Positions 1 to 8,516 of a stretch of 64,000 bases of DNA are shown one piece after another (the stretch's first letter is position 1; each line of letters begins with the position of its first letter). Under the pieces are notes generated by a model, which was not told where the DNA came from, made no database searches, and was given only the letters and a program-made list of their open reading frames with translations. Source of the stretch: JAJXWB01 sp964634325 (lineage in GTDB: Bacteria; Pseudomonadota; Alphaproteobacteria; Rhizobiales; Beijerinckiaceae); NCBI GenBank assembly GCA_964634325.1, contig CAZWJF010000001.1, positions 248,001 through 312,000 on the forward strand. The letters run 5' to 3'. Both the position numbers and the translations under genes were made by a program.

Positions 1-190
1 TGTCTGCGATCAATCCTTCCAGGCGATCGACTGCGTCGGCGAGGCGTTGCGTTTCGGCGGCGCGCTGGCGGCGCGCGTATTCGAGCAGGAACCAGCGGCC
101 ACGCGCCGTCTCCATGACCGCTTGCTCGATCATGTCGTAGTCGGCCGCGGTCAGGCCGGGAGGCGGGGTTATCAGGGTCAGGTCGGTCAT
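1..190 (-). CDS. Conserved hypothetical protein, N-terminal part only (cut by window edge)
   Basis: The start codon is at 190 on the minus strand and 63 codons are visible before the window ends. The visible part begins MTDLTLITPPPGLTAADYDM and continues with a helical stretch (ETARGRWFLLEYARRQR) and an amphipathic, possibly coiled-coil segment (QRLADAVDRLEGLIAD). I recall the ETARGRWFLxEYARR stretch from uncharacterised alphaproteobacterial proteins, but this cannot be checked here. No signal peptide or membrane segment is visible. The function is unknown. Confidence 0.6.
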   Translation of the reverse strand, partial: MTDLTLITPPPGLTAADYDMIEQAVMETARGRWFLLEYARRQRAAETQRLADAVDRLEGLIAD

Positions 191-250
191 GGCGTGCGAA
201 TCGCTCGTCGCCAGTCTCCGCGAAAATGCGGCCGCCTCAAAGTCCGGGCG

Positions 251-1435
251 TCAGGCGGCCTGAAGCGGCGCTTCGTCCGTCCAGAGCCGCGTCCGGTTTC
301 GTCCGGCGCGCTTGGCCCTGTAAAGAGCTGCGTCGGCCGCCTCGACCAATTGCTCGAACGAGCCTTGCGAGCTGTTCACGCTCGCCACGCCGAAGCTCGC
401 CGTCACGACGCCGAACGGGTTGTCTTCATGCGGAATGCCGAGCGCGGCGACCGCGGCGCGAATTCGTTCGGCGACCATCTCCGCGACGTCCGCATCGGCG
501 TCCGCCAGAAGCAGCAGGAACTCCTCGCCTCCGAGCCGCACTGCGAGGTCGGAATGGTCGCGCAGCTCGGCCATTGCGCAGGACGCGATCCGTTTGAGGC
601 AGGCGTCGCCACGCGTATGCCCGTATCGATCGTTGAAGGTCTTGAAATGGTCGGCGTCGAGAATGATGGCGGCGACGTTTCCGGCAGGCTTCGCCCAAAG
701 TTCGCGCGCGCGCCGCTCGAGGAAGCGACGGTTCGCGAGCCCGGTCAACGCATCGACGTTGGCGTTGTTGTCGCTCAGATCCGCGCGCAGGCGATCGCGC
801 AATGAAAGCAGGTAGAGCCTTCGCTGTTCGCGCACGACGAGATGATTGGAGTTCATCATGACGCCGGCGCATATTGCGTAGGTCATCGTGTGCGCAAATG
901 CGATTTCGAGCGGCAGTTGTCCGCGCGCGATCGTCGCGGCGGCCAGCATCGCGAATACGATGACCGACAGTCGCAACGCGCAACGCGCGTCAATGCGCTG
1001 CAGCGACCCGACCGAGAGCACGACGACCGGCGCGAAATAGAAGTAGTGCGTCGCATAGGGCGATGCGGTCAGGGTGAAGATAACGAGAATCTGGGCGATC
1101 ATCGCCACGGAGATCGACCCGGCCAGCGCTTCGCGCCACCGCGGCGAGGCGGTCGACGGCAGCAGATGAGCGACGAGCAGCATCCACGGCGTTACGACCG
1201 CGAGATGCATCACGGTCGCCAGGACGAAGGTGTCCGGCGCGAGCAGGTAATCCCCGAGCAGGAAGCAGTTGTAAATGAGAGTCGTTCGCAACGTTACATT
1301 AGCAAGGAAGCGCGCTCGACGCGCACCAGTCTCGCTTTCGAGCTTCGCCTCGAGAGCCGGTGAAAACCGCTCCGTGCTGCGCCGCTCGGCGATAAGGCGT
1401 TCGACTTCTTCTAACGTAATCGCCGTGTCGGACAT
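251..1435 (-). CDS. Membrane-bound diguanylate cyclase (GGDEF domain)
   Basis: This 394-residue protein should make cyclic di-GMP from two GTP at the inner membrane. The N-terminal 220 residues hold about six hydrophobic segments resembling a MASE-type sensor. A GGDEF domain follows, starting at NVDALTGLANRRFLERR. The active-site loop reads RLGGEEF at about residues 300-306, a catalytically competent GGEEF variant. The RxxD inhibitory site expected five residues before the motif is absent (DHSD is found there), so product feedback through that site is unlikely. The start at 1435 (MSDTAITLEEV) is preferred over an upstream in-frame ATG at 1507, which adds a basic, unstructured leader. The gene stands alone between a hypothetical gene and the ycjXF pair. 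Confidence 0.88.
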   Translation of the reverse strand: MSDTAITLEEVERLIAERRSTERFSPALEAKLESETGARRARFLANVTLRTTLIYNCFLLGDYLLAPDTFVLATVMHLAVVTPWMLLVAHLLPSTASPRWREALAGSISVAMIAQILVIFTLTASPYATHYFYFAPVVVLSVGSLQRIDARCALRLSVIVFAMLAAATIARGQLPLEIAFAHTMTYAICAGVMMNSNHLVVREQRRLYLLSLRDRLRADLSDNNANVDALTGLANRRFLERRARELWAKPAGNVAAIILDADHFKTFNDRYGHTRGDACLKRIASCAMAELRDHSDLAVRLGGEEFLLLLADADADVAEMVAERIRAAVAALGIPHEDNPFGVVTASFGVASVNSSQGSFEQLVEAADAALYRAKRAGRNRTRLWTDEAPLQAA

Positions 1436-1577
1436 CAAGGCGCTCGAAAAGCAGAAACGAATTGCGGACGCCCGATAGGACGGCGTGAGCCGCAGTGTCG
1501 GCTGCAAAATTTAATTTATAGTCTCCGAATGCGCGCATTTTTAGATAACGTAGCGTCAAATGCAAGTATAGCGTGAT

Positions 1578-2645
1578 CTACTTGTTGTCTGAAAACAGGA
1601 AAGGCGCGACATCCTTTACGCCCGGCTGTTTCAATGCGGCGAATGGCATGGGCCTGCACACCGCCATTGCGGACAGGCCGATGCGTGTCGTCAGCATTCC
1701 GTTCAGCACGCCCTCCCCAAGGCGCGCCGAGAGCCGTGCGGCGATGCCGTGGCCGACGACCTGCTGCACGAGGGAGTCGCCAATCGCCATCCCGCCGGTG
1801 ATCGCCAGATGCGCGCCGACCGAACGGGCGAGGCGGATGAAGCCAAGAAGACCTGGACGCCCGCCATAGATTTCGGCGATCCTGCGCAGCAACCGAACGG
1901 CTTGCGCCGCGACGAACAGCACGTCCACCAGCGCGCGTGGGCTGATCGCGGTCACCATCGAAACGCGCTTTGCGGCCGCCGCAATCTCGCGGCTGGCGTC
2001 GGCGTCGAGCGGCGCCATCAAGTTGCGCTCGGCTATGTCGAGGAGGTCGCGCCCGTCGACGATTTCGCGCGTCAGGTCGACAACCAACGCGCGGGCGCGC
2101 GCAGTGTCTGGACGCGAAGCGTAGATCGAGACGAGTTCGGCGGCTCCGGCGCGCGCGCCGTCCCGGTCGTCGGTCTCTCTCGCTCGCGCCAACGCGGCGT
2201 GCAAATGCGCGATCCGACGCTGGCGGAAGATCGCGCGCAGTTCGCGCGCCGCCAGCGCGAAAAGCGCAACGCCCACCAGACCCGTGAGCGCGACGCCGAT
2301 CCAGCCGAGCGTCGCGGAGCGTGCGAACAAATCGTCGACGATGCGCGTCACCCAAAGTCCGAAGGCGAGCGACGCGAGGCCGCCGAGCGCAGACCAGAAG
2401 ACGCCGCCCCAGGACAAGAAGGCGCCGCGGAGAAAGCCGCGCGCCTGCGCGATTTCGGTCGCCTCCTCCTGGGTCGCAGGTTCGGTCGGCTCGTCTTGCG
2501 GCGCGAATGCGTCCGGCGCAGGCTCGACGACCACTCCGCCGGCCTTCGCGAAGGATTCCGTTCGGGCGGCTTCGCCGTCGGCCACGAGCACGCGGCTGTC
2601 GTCAAGTCGGAAAGCGCGCGGTCGCTGACGTTCTTCGCCGCTCAT
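1578..2645 (-). CDS. YcjF-type DUF697/TIGR01620 membrane protein
   Basis: The 355-residue protein has an acidic soluble N-terminus, two hydrophobic helices at about residues 85-150 (FLSWGGVFWSALGGLASLAFG and WIGVALTGLVGVALFALAARE), and a C-terminal DUF697-like domain (AVRLLRRIAEIYGGRPG...LARSVGAHLAITGGMAIGD) that is typical of YcjF proteins. YcjF is an inner-membrane protein usually encoded with the YcjX P-loop protein and induced with phage-shock or heat-shock regulons; the molecular role is unsettled. Its ATG overlaps the ycjX stop as ATGA, so the two are translationally coupled. Length and domain order match the family. Confidence 0.85.
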   Translation of the reverse strand: MSGEERQRPRAFRLDDSRVLVADGEAARTESFAKAGGVVVEPAPDAFAPQDEPTEPATQEEATEIAQARGFLRGAFLSWGGVFWSALGGLASLAFGLWVTRIVDDLFARSATLGWIGVALTGLVGVALFALAARELRAIFRQRRIAHLHAALARARETDDRDGARAGAAELVSIYASRPDTARARALVVDLTREIVDGRDLLDIAERNLMAPLDADASREIAAAAKRVSMVTAISPRALVDVLFVAAQAVRLLRRIAEIYGGRPGLLGFIRLARSVGAHLAITGGMAIGDSLVQQVVGHGIAARLSARLGEGVLNGMLTTRIGLSAMAVCRPMPFAALKQPGVKDVAPFLFSDNK

Positions 2646-4141
2646 TGCAGACGATCTCCGAGAAGGAATTCGAGCGCGCGGTCGAGGCGGATCGACGGCA
2701 ACGGCAGGGGCGCGCCGTCCGCGCCCAGCCGGGCGGCGGGCGGACGGAAGCGTATGAACCGATAGTCGGCTGCGCCTTCCGGGACGCCGAGACCGTCGCC
2801 GCGAAACACGGCCTTCGGGTCGGCCGGCAATTCGCCCGGAAAGATTGCGACCTCGCCCTTGCCGTCGAAAATCTCGCCATCGATGCGCTCGCCGGGCAGG
2901 GGAACGCCGACGATGGCGTCCAGTTCCGTTTTGGCGCCGAAGGGCATCCGGCCCTGCTTCACGCGCGCTTCGCGCGTGGCCCGGACCGCGGCCAGGGCGA
3001 CCACGTCGACATGCGCGCCGACGTCCTCGGCGCGCGCAATGGCGCGGGCGGTCAGCAGGCGCAGGATGTTCTCGAGACGATCGTGGCTCGTGTGATGCAG
3101 ATGATCCGCCTTCGTCGCGGCGAACAGAATCCGATCGATCTTTGGACGGAAAATCGTCGAAATGAACCCGGAGCGTCCCGCGCGGAACGCGACGAGGATT
3201 TCGGCCAACGCGGTTTCGAGATCGCGGACCGCCGCAGGACCGGAGTTCAGCGCCGACAGCGCGTCGACCAGCACGATCTGCCGATCGAGCCGTGCGAAGT
3301 GATCACGGAAGAACGGCTTGACGACATGCGCCTTGTAGGCCTCGTAGCGCCGCTCCATCATCGCGGCGAGCGAGCCGGAGCCGAATTCCATGCCCTCTTC
3401 GATCCGCAGCGGCGCGAAGGTGAGCGCGGGCGAGCCTTCGAGTTCGCCCGGCATCAGAAATCGGCCAGGGGGCAGGGTCGACAAGGCGTAAGCGTCGGCG
3501 CGCGCGGCGCGCAAATAGGCCGTGAACAGCTCCGCAAGGCGCTTGGCCTCCGTTTCGCTTTCGTCGGCGTCGGCCGCGACCGCCAGGGTTGCGCCGCGCC
3601 ACTCTGCGGCGAAGGGCGCTCGCGCGGCGGCTGCGCTCGCCTCGAGCGTTTCGCGCGACCATTGAGCGTAGGATTTGGTCAGCAAGGGCAGATCGAGCAG
3701 CCATTCGCCGGGATAATCGACGATGTCGATCGTCAATTCCGACGGCCCCTTACGGAATCCCTTGCGACGCTCGAACTCCAGTGTAATTCGCAACTCGGAA
3801 ATGCGACGCGTCGATTCAGGCCAATGACGGTCCTCGCCCGTCAACGCCGCCAGATGGTCTTCATAGGCGAAGCGCGGCACATGGTCGTCGGGTTGCGGTT
3901 GCAAGCGTGCGCCGATCAACCGGCCATCGGCGTGCGCGCGAAAGACGGGCAGGGCGCGCTCGCCTTCGCGGGCGGCCGCAGCGGCGCGCAAGAGATTTTG
4001 CACGAGCGCGGTGATGAAAACGGTCTTGCCGGCGCGGGAAAGACCGGTGACCCCAAGGCGCAGACCTGTCCCCGTCACGTAATCGGCGAGCGATGACGCG
4101 GCGACGCGGGTCTCGAAGAGAATATCGGACAGGATCGACAC
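2642..4141 (-). CDS. ycjX: YcjX-family P-loop GTPase-like stress protein (DUF463)
   Basis: The product (499 residues from the GTG at 4141) starts MSILSDILFETRVAASSLAD, matching YcjX family starts. GGAG lies six bases upstream of this GTG, which makes it better than the in-frame ATG at 4204. A Walker A loop (GVTGLSRAGKTVFITAL) is present near residue 30, followed by the family hallmarks DIVDYPGEWLLDLPLL and FAATKADHLHH. YcjX is a cytoplasmic nucleotide-binding protein of unknown mechanism, co-expressed with YcjF in envelope or heat stress. The downstream ycjF-like gene overlaps by four bases, so they form an operon. Confidence 0.88.
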   Translation of the reverse strand: MSILSDILFETRVAASSLADYVTGTGLRLGVTGLSRAGKTVFITALVQNLLRAAAAAREGERALPVFRAHADGRLIGARLQPQPDDHVPRFAYEDHLAALTGEDRHWPESTRRISELRITLEFERRKGFRKGPSELTIDIVDYPGEWLLDLPLLTKSYAQWSRETLEASAAAARAPFAAEWRGATLAVAADADESETEAKRLAELFTAYLRAARADAYALSTLPPGRFLMPGELEGSPALTFAPLRIEEGMEFGSGSLAAMMERRYEAYKAHVVKPFFRDHFARLDRQIVLVDALSALNSGPAAVRDLETALAEILVAFRAGRSGFISTIFRPKIDRILFAATKADHLHHTSHDRLENILRLLTARAIARAEDVGAHVDVVALAAVRATREARVKQGRMPFGAKTELDAIVGVPLPGERIDGEIFDGKGEVAIFPGELPADPKAVFRGDGLGVPEGAADYRFIRFRPPAARLGADGAPLPLPSIRLDRALEFLLGDRLQ

Positions 4142-4345
4142 GTCTGGCTCCGGCGGGCCGCTCCCAGATAAGCGTTGGATCGGGCTTTGCCAACGGGCGG
4201 CCAAGGTCGCGACAAAGCTCCGCGATTGGGCACGCCCCCCGATTGACCTTTATTTTCAGGTAGTCATAGCATGAGCGCGAGGGTCTTGGCCGACGCCGAA
4301 TGGCGCTCAATCCAGCCCGTCCTGAAACCTTCGATTCGAGGCTCC

Positions 4346-4816
4346 ATGACCCGTTCCCTCTTCGCGCTCGCCGTTCTCGCCGGGGCGCTCGCCTGCACGT
4401 CGGCTGCGTCGGCCCAGCAATTCAAGGCGAAGAAATTCGCCGATGTCGGCGGCTGGACGGTCAACGCCAATCTGGCGGACGACCAGTACATGAACTGCGG
4501 CGCCGTGGCGCCGGGAGCGACCTACGCCGCCTTCGAGAGCAGCACGGAAGGCTGGACGCTGACCTTCGCCAGCAAGGCGAAGGGCGAGAAGGCGAAGGGT
4601 TCGATCGCGATCGACGGCAAGGCGACGAACGTGTCCTTCGACAAGTTCGACGAAGGCAAGTACGGCGTGTTTCTCAAGCCGCCGCAGCTCAAGGCGCTGC
4701 GGGCGGGCAAGACGCTGACGGTCAAGACCGGCGCAGACGAGATCAATCTCGCAATCGACGGCCTCGCCCCGGCGCTGCGCAAGGTCGAGGAATGCGCGAA
4801 GAAGAACTCGCAATAG
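4346..4816 (+). CDS. Small secreted protein of unknown function
   Basis: The start at 4346 gives a 156-residue protein with a clear Sec signal peptide: MTRS, a hydrophobic core, then TSAASAQQ with an AxA cleavage site near residue 24. The mature part is about 130 residues, probably beta-rich (FADVGGWTVNANLADD, SSTEGWTLTFASK), with two cysteines (NCGAV and EECAKK) that may form a disulfide. It is predicted to be periplasmic. I do not recognise a named family. An upstream in-frame ATG at 4271 would bury the signal peptide and is rejected. It begins a cluster of exported proteins running to 8.5 kb. Confidence 0.75.
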   Translation: MTRSLFALAVLAGALACTSAASAQQFKAKKFADVGGWTVNANLADDQYMNCGAVAPGATYAAFESSTEGWTLTFASKAKGEKAKGSIAIDGKATNVSFDKFDEGKYGVFLKPPQLKALRAGKTLTVKTGADEINLAIDGLAPALRKVEECAKKNSQ

Positions 4817-5034
4817 GCGCGCAGATGCGCGCGCCGTCCTGGGCTGGAAAAATCATTCGAACTACAACGGGCGCACTACCTGGCGCCAGCGCCAGACGCC
4901 CGCGCGTAACGCAATCGGCGCTCGCAATTCCGCGCTGATCGGAATCGGCGACGATTTCGATGTGTGCGCATGACCGGGGCGGTTCGACAGCTTGCGCCAG
5001 TTGCGTTTCTTTATTCGACAACACGGAGAGGGAC

Positions 5035-5475
5035 ATGGGTTTCGGTTCGACGCGATTGAGAATTTTGGCCATTGCTGCAATTGCGGGGATGACGCTGTCT
5101 CTTCCCGCCCAAGCGCAATCGGCGATGGATGATGCATGGCAGTCGGTCTTGCGGCGCTGGGTCGGCGACGGCTGGAAGCCATTTCATGAAGCCGGGTACA
5201 ATTTCGCGACCAGCAGCGGCGGCAAGAGCTGGGGGGCAGGATTGCGTGCGGGGGCGCCGGTGGCGTTTGCCGCAGTATGCAGCGATTGCGCCGGCGTGCA
5301 GATGATCTTGCGCGATGGCGCACGCAACATCGTCGCCACCGCCAACGTGCAGCAGGGCTCGACAAGTCTTTTGTACACGCCGCCTGTGAGCTCGGCCGGA
5401 TCGATCGAGCTTATCCCAGTCGGCTGTCGCAAGCCGGCGTGCCCGGTCCGCTACACCTCGTTCACGCGGCGTTGA
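5035..5475 (+). CDS. Secreted hypothetical protein
   Basis: This is a 146-residue protein with a signal peptide (MGFGSTRLRILAIAAIAGMT, then SLPAQAQS, cleaved after AQA) and a strong Shine-Dalgarno (GGAGAGG) just before the ATG. The mature region is about 120 residues with two CxxC-like pairs (CSDCAG and CRKPACPV), suggesting disulfides or metal binding in the periplasm. No domain is recognised. It lies tail-to-tail with the ricin-lectin gene and belongs to the same exported-protein cluster by position. Confidence 0.7.
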   Translation: MGFGSTRLRILAIAAIAGMTLSLPAQAQSAMDDAWQSVLRRWVGDGWKPFHEAGYNFATSSGGKSWGAGLRAGAPVAFAAVCSDCAGVQMILRDGARNIVATANVQQGSTSLLYTPPVSSAGSIELIPVGCRKPACPVRYTSFTRR

Positions 5476-5545
5476 GCCACGGCGCGAAGCAAGAGCATTT
5501 TAGAGGACGGCAAGACAGCTGCAGCTGAGGCAGGGGCCGCCCCGC

Positions 5546-6769
5546 TCAGCGCATCAGGAATTTCTGCGGCGGGCCGTTGTGGCAGGGCCAGACGCCCAGC
5601 TGCTGCAGCGGATTGAAGCGCCCGCCGGGAACGTCGAGGCACACGCCATTGAAGACGAACCGCTGCGAGCCGGGATCATAGGTCCAGCGGTTCGACGTCT
5701 GGTTGCAGGGCGTGAGTTCGAGCATCCGCCCGCCGGGAATCTGTTCGACGCAGAAGTTCGAACCGGCGAAGCGGATGCGGCCTGCGCCCGGCTCGAGGAT
5801 GAATTTCTGCGGCGTCTTGCCGGTGCAATGCCACAACTGCACCTTGTTGCCCGCGACGGCGCGGCCTGAGGCGACGTCCATGCAGAGCGACGGGTTGGCC
5901 GCGACCGCAAACGATCGTGCGCCCGCTGCTGCTGGCGCGGGCGCGGTGCCGCAGCTCGCCGATTTCGCGCGGATGCCCGCCATCGCCTGCTGCACGGTCG
6001 CGTCCGACTGGCTCTTGCACCACGACTGGTGATCGTACCATCGGTCATGCGTCGGAGGCGCGCCGGCGCACCTGCGCTTGCCCCAGTCCTGCGACGCCTT
6101 CTTCGCGAAGTCCGCATAGTCGTGACAGAATTTCGCGCGCGGGTCCGACTGGAAGGACTTCACGTTCTGCTGAAATTGCGGCTTGGGCGTGCAGGCGGCG
6201 GCGACGATCTTGCCATAGTCGCCCGCCTGCGGATCGAATGTCTTTTTCTGGAACATCACGCCGAACGTGCAATCGCCGTAGTATTTGGCGCGGTCGGGCG
6301 GAAACAGAAGGCCGGTGGCGCAGCTGCCGCCCTGTTTGGCCTGATTGTACTGCCTGACCACGCTGTCTGCGTAGGCGTTGCAGAGTTGCTGCACCTTGGG
6401 GTCGATCTGTGCTGGCGGCGGCGGCGGCGAGGGAATGGTCGTTGTCTTGGTCGGCCCCTGCTGCTGCGGGAAGGCGGGTTTGAAATCGCAGGGCCCGAGA
6501 ATGCAGGCGTTCTGTATGCCCCGAGGGTCGAGGCCTTCGCGCAGATAGTCGTCCTGACACTGCTTGCGCGCGGTCGCCTGCGCTACGCCCATGTCGGCGT
6601 TGGTATGGGCGAACTTGCGTCCGTTGTCGTTCCAGCCGGTTCCGACATAGCGCGCGCCGGTGTAGCTGCATGTGTAGGTTCCAGCCGGCGCCGGGGCGCA
6701 GGCGGAGGACGCGAGCGCCGCCCAGACGACGACAGCAAGCGCACATGCCCGATCTACTGAACGCATCAT
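5546..6769 (-). CDS. Exported protein with two four-cysteine modules and a C-terminal ricin-B lectin domain
   Basis: The 407-residue protein starts at the double ATG near 6769 (MMRSVDRACALAVVVWAALA). It has a signal sequence ending in SSACAP, which may be a weak lipobox. About 100 residues, including a proline stretch, precede two related Cys modules: the first begins LCNAYADSVV, the second FCHDYADFAK. Both show C-x2-YA, then C-x16-C, then a fourth Cys. The C-terminal 125 residues form a ricin-type beta-trefoil (NPSLCMDVASGRAVAGNKVQ, VQLWHCTG..QKF, FNGVCLDVPGG, PQKF), a fold that usually binds carbohydrate. It is read towards the downstream secreted genes and follows the PAN-domain gene by 38 bases. 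Confidence 0.8.
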   Translation of the reverse strand: MMRSVDRACALAVVVWAALASSACAPAPAGTYTCSYTGARYVGTGWNDNGRKFAHTNADMGVAQATARKQCQDDYLREGLDPRGIQNACILGPCDFKPAFPQQQGPTKTTTIPSPPPPPAQIDPKVQQLCNAYADSVVRQYNQAKQGGSCATGLLFPPDRAKYYGDCTFGVMFQKKTFDPQAGDYGKIVAAACTPKPQFQQNVKSFQSDPRAKFCHDYADFAKKASQDWGKRRCAGAPPTHDRWYDHQSWCKSQSDATVQQAMAGIRAKSASCGTAPAPAAAGARSFAVAANPSLCMDVASGRAVAGNKVQLWHCTGKTPQKFILEPGAGRIRFAGSNFCVEQIPGGRMLELTPCNQTSNRWTYDPGSQRFVFNGVCLDVPGGRFNPLQQLGVWPCHNGPPQKFLMR

Positions 6770-6807
6770 CCTCTCCGTCCCATAACCCGACGACGCTCTT
6801 GCCGCGC

Positions 6808-7398
6808 TCAATTCAGATTGATCGTCGCGCCCGACTGCTTCGTGCAGAATTTCTCCAGATTGGCCTTGTGGCCGAGAGCCTGCGGCGAGCGGACGCGGAA
6901 TTCGGCGTCGCTCGTGCCCATGCACCAGTTGTAATATTCGCCTTCGCGTCCGACGAACGGCTTGGCGAGACGGCAGCCAATTCCCCTGGCCTTGTTGTTC
7001 CAGCCCACGGCGTAGCGTGCGAAGGAGGAGCAGACGGGGTGGCGGCTCATGTCGCGCGGCGTCGCGCCTCGCGGGGCGAGCGCCGGCTGCGCCGCGACCG
7101 TGCGCACCACGCCTGAAATGCAGCACGCCGAGGGGCGCGGCGCCTGCGCGGCGCGCTTGAGATAGCAGACCGCCCCGCCCGCGGGGCCGCCCGGCTTCAC
7201 GTAGGTCCAGGCGGCGCATTTGGTTTCGCGCAGGCACGAATTCTGGCATTCGCGCGGATCGCCGCCCGCCCGGAACTGCTTGATGTCGCCGCCGGGCCGG
7301 TTGACGTTCTGCTCGAACGTCATCTGCGCATGCGCGATGGGCGCGCCCAACAGCACAAGCAAGGCGGCGACAAGTGAAGCGCGTGCGCGATACAGCAT
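6808..7398 (-). CDS. Secreted PAN/apple-domain protein with a four-cysteine module
   Basis: This 196-residue protein has a signal peptide (MLYRARASLVAALLVLLGAP, cleaved after AHA). The first mature domain is PAN-like (EQNVNRPGGDIKQFRAG, ECQNSCLRETKCAAWTYVKP, AVCYLK, CCISG), a fold that binds protein or carbohydrate ligands. The second half (VCSSFARYAVGWNN to LEKFC) carries the same four-Cys module as the neighbouring ricin-lectin protein, including C-x16-C and the YNWC element. The two genes are 38 bases apart on one strand and are probably co-transcribed. The location is predicted to be periplasm or cell surface. Confidence 0.82.
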   Translation of the reverse strand: MLYRARASLVAALLVLLGAPIAHAQMTFEQNVNRPGGDIKQFRAGGDPRECQNSCLRETKCAAWTYVKPGGPAGGAVCYLKRAAQAPRPSACCISGVVRTVAAQPALAPRGATPRDMSRHPVCSSFARYAVGWNNKARGIGCRLAKPFVGREGEYYNWCMGTSDAEFRVRSPQALGHKANLEKFCTKQSGATINLN

Positions 7399-7478
7399 GA
7401 GACGTATTCTCCGACGGACGATGTGGCCAAGTTTCTGGTAGCGTCCGGAAGGCCTCATCGCAAGCGGAGAACGGACGA

Positions 7479-8510
7479 CTATTCTTGCGCGCGCTCGACT
7501 TCCGCGGGCTGCGCGACACGCACGACGGCGGCCTCCACCAGCGCCTGTGTCGCGCGCAGCGGGCCGATTTCCACCGCCGCCATGTTGAACAGCGCCTTGG
7601 CGAAATTCGGCGTCGGCTTTCCTTGCGCATCGAACAACGCGAGATCGGCGTCGGGTCCGGCGACGATCCCCGACGCGATATTCGTCGCGTAGTTCAGGAT
7701 GCGCTGCGTCTCCGGCGCGCAGGAGAATTTCGGCAACGGCGGCAGGCTTGCGCCGATGCGCGGATCCGGTCCCAGCGCGGTTCCGGGATAGGGCAGCATG
7801 GCGAGGCGCAAGGGCTGCGCCTTCTGCGCCTTTGCTTCCATCGCGCCCATGCCTGCGGCGATGGTCGGCGTCTGCATCATCGGCTGCGCGCGGTCCGGCA
7901 CGATGGAGCGGCGCACGCCGGCGAGCTTGCCGCGCTTCCTGGCGCCCATCGCCGGTCGGTGCGCGGCGAGCCAGCGTGCGCGCAATGTGGAGCCGAGGCC
8001 ATGCGTCGTCAGGCCCTTCGGCTCCGGGCCCAGCAGTTTGCGTCCCACCGTCCGTCGGGCAGGCGCGGCGCGGGCAGCAACCGGCGCGCCGCATTGCGCG
8101 GGCGCCCAGCGGCTGACGATCGCCCGGGCCGAATGCAGGCCGAATTCGACGTAGTAGCGGCGCAGTAATTGCGCGGCGCCGACCGCGCCGTCGGCGGCGC
8201 TCGCGAAGGCGACATGGCCTTCGTTGTCGGCGGCGATCTCGCCGGTCCAGCCGGCCTTCTTGACGCACCAATAATTGTTGAGCCGGACGCAGCGCGAGAG
8301 GCCGCTGAGATCGCGGCCGAGCGCGAGCGCCAACGCTTGGTCCGGTGAGAGGTCGAGGTTTGCAGCGCCCTCGCGCCGCCAGTTGTCGACCGCGCGCTCG
8401 AGCGGGAGATAGAGGGGCTGCGGCGCCTCAGGAAGTTTCGGAAACATACCCGAGCGCACGACTGATGCGATCAGCGCGCCGCTCAACCAGATCGCTTCGA
8501 GCGCGGGCAT
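7479..8510 (-). CDS. Conserved hypothetical protein
   Basis: The 343-residue protein has no clear signal peptide, although a weak hydrophobic stretch (AIWLSGALIASVV) lies at the N-terminus. It contains an ordered N-terminal region (LDLSPDQALALALGRDLSGL, LNNYWCVKKAGWTGEIAAD, GHVAFASAADGAVGAAQLLR) that reads like a phage structural or lysozyme-associated segment. A basic, low-complexity middle (ARRTVGRKLLG, GARKRGKLAGVRR) follows, then a proline-rich C-terminal part. I recognise no catalytic motif. It starts six bases after the sixA-like gene's stop in the same orientation only by position; the sixA-like gene lies upstream on the minus strand. Confidence 0.65.
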   Translation of the reverse strand: MPALEAIWLSGALIASVVRSGMFPKLPEAPQPLYLPLERAVDNWRREGAANLDLSPDQALALALGRDLSGLSRCVRLNNYWCVKKAGWTGEIAADNEGHVAFASAADGAVGAAQLLRRYYVEFGLHSARAIVSRWAPAQCGAPVAARAAPARRTVGRKLLGPEPKGLTTHGLGSTLRARWLAAHRPAMGARKRGKLAGVRRSIVPDRAQPMMQTPTIAAGMGAMEAKAQKAQPLRLAMLPYPGTALGPDPRIGASLPPLPKFSCAPETQRILNYATNIASGIVAGPDADLALFDAQGKPTPNFAKALFNMAAVEIGPLRATQALVEAAVVRVAQPAEVERAQE

Positions 8511-8516
8511 GCAAGT

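Noticed and set aside
2321..4096. A 591-codon plus-strand frame opposite ycjXF
   Set aside because: It is an Arg-rich shadow of two recognisable genes in the other direction.
4816..4835. GC-rich inverted repeat after the secreted-protein stop, as a terminator
   Set aside because: The stem is made only of GC alternation (GGCGCGC/GCGCGCC), has no T-tract, and such repeats are frequent by chance here.
5546..7630. A single 694-codon frame covering both the ricin-lectin and PAN genes
   Set aside because: The lectin protein's own start near 6769 has a signal sequence. The upstream part of the frame is an out-of-frame shadow of the PAN gene.
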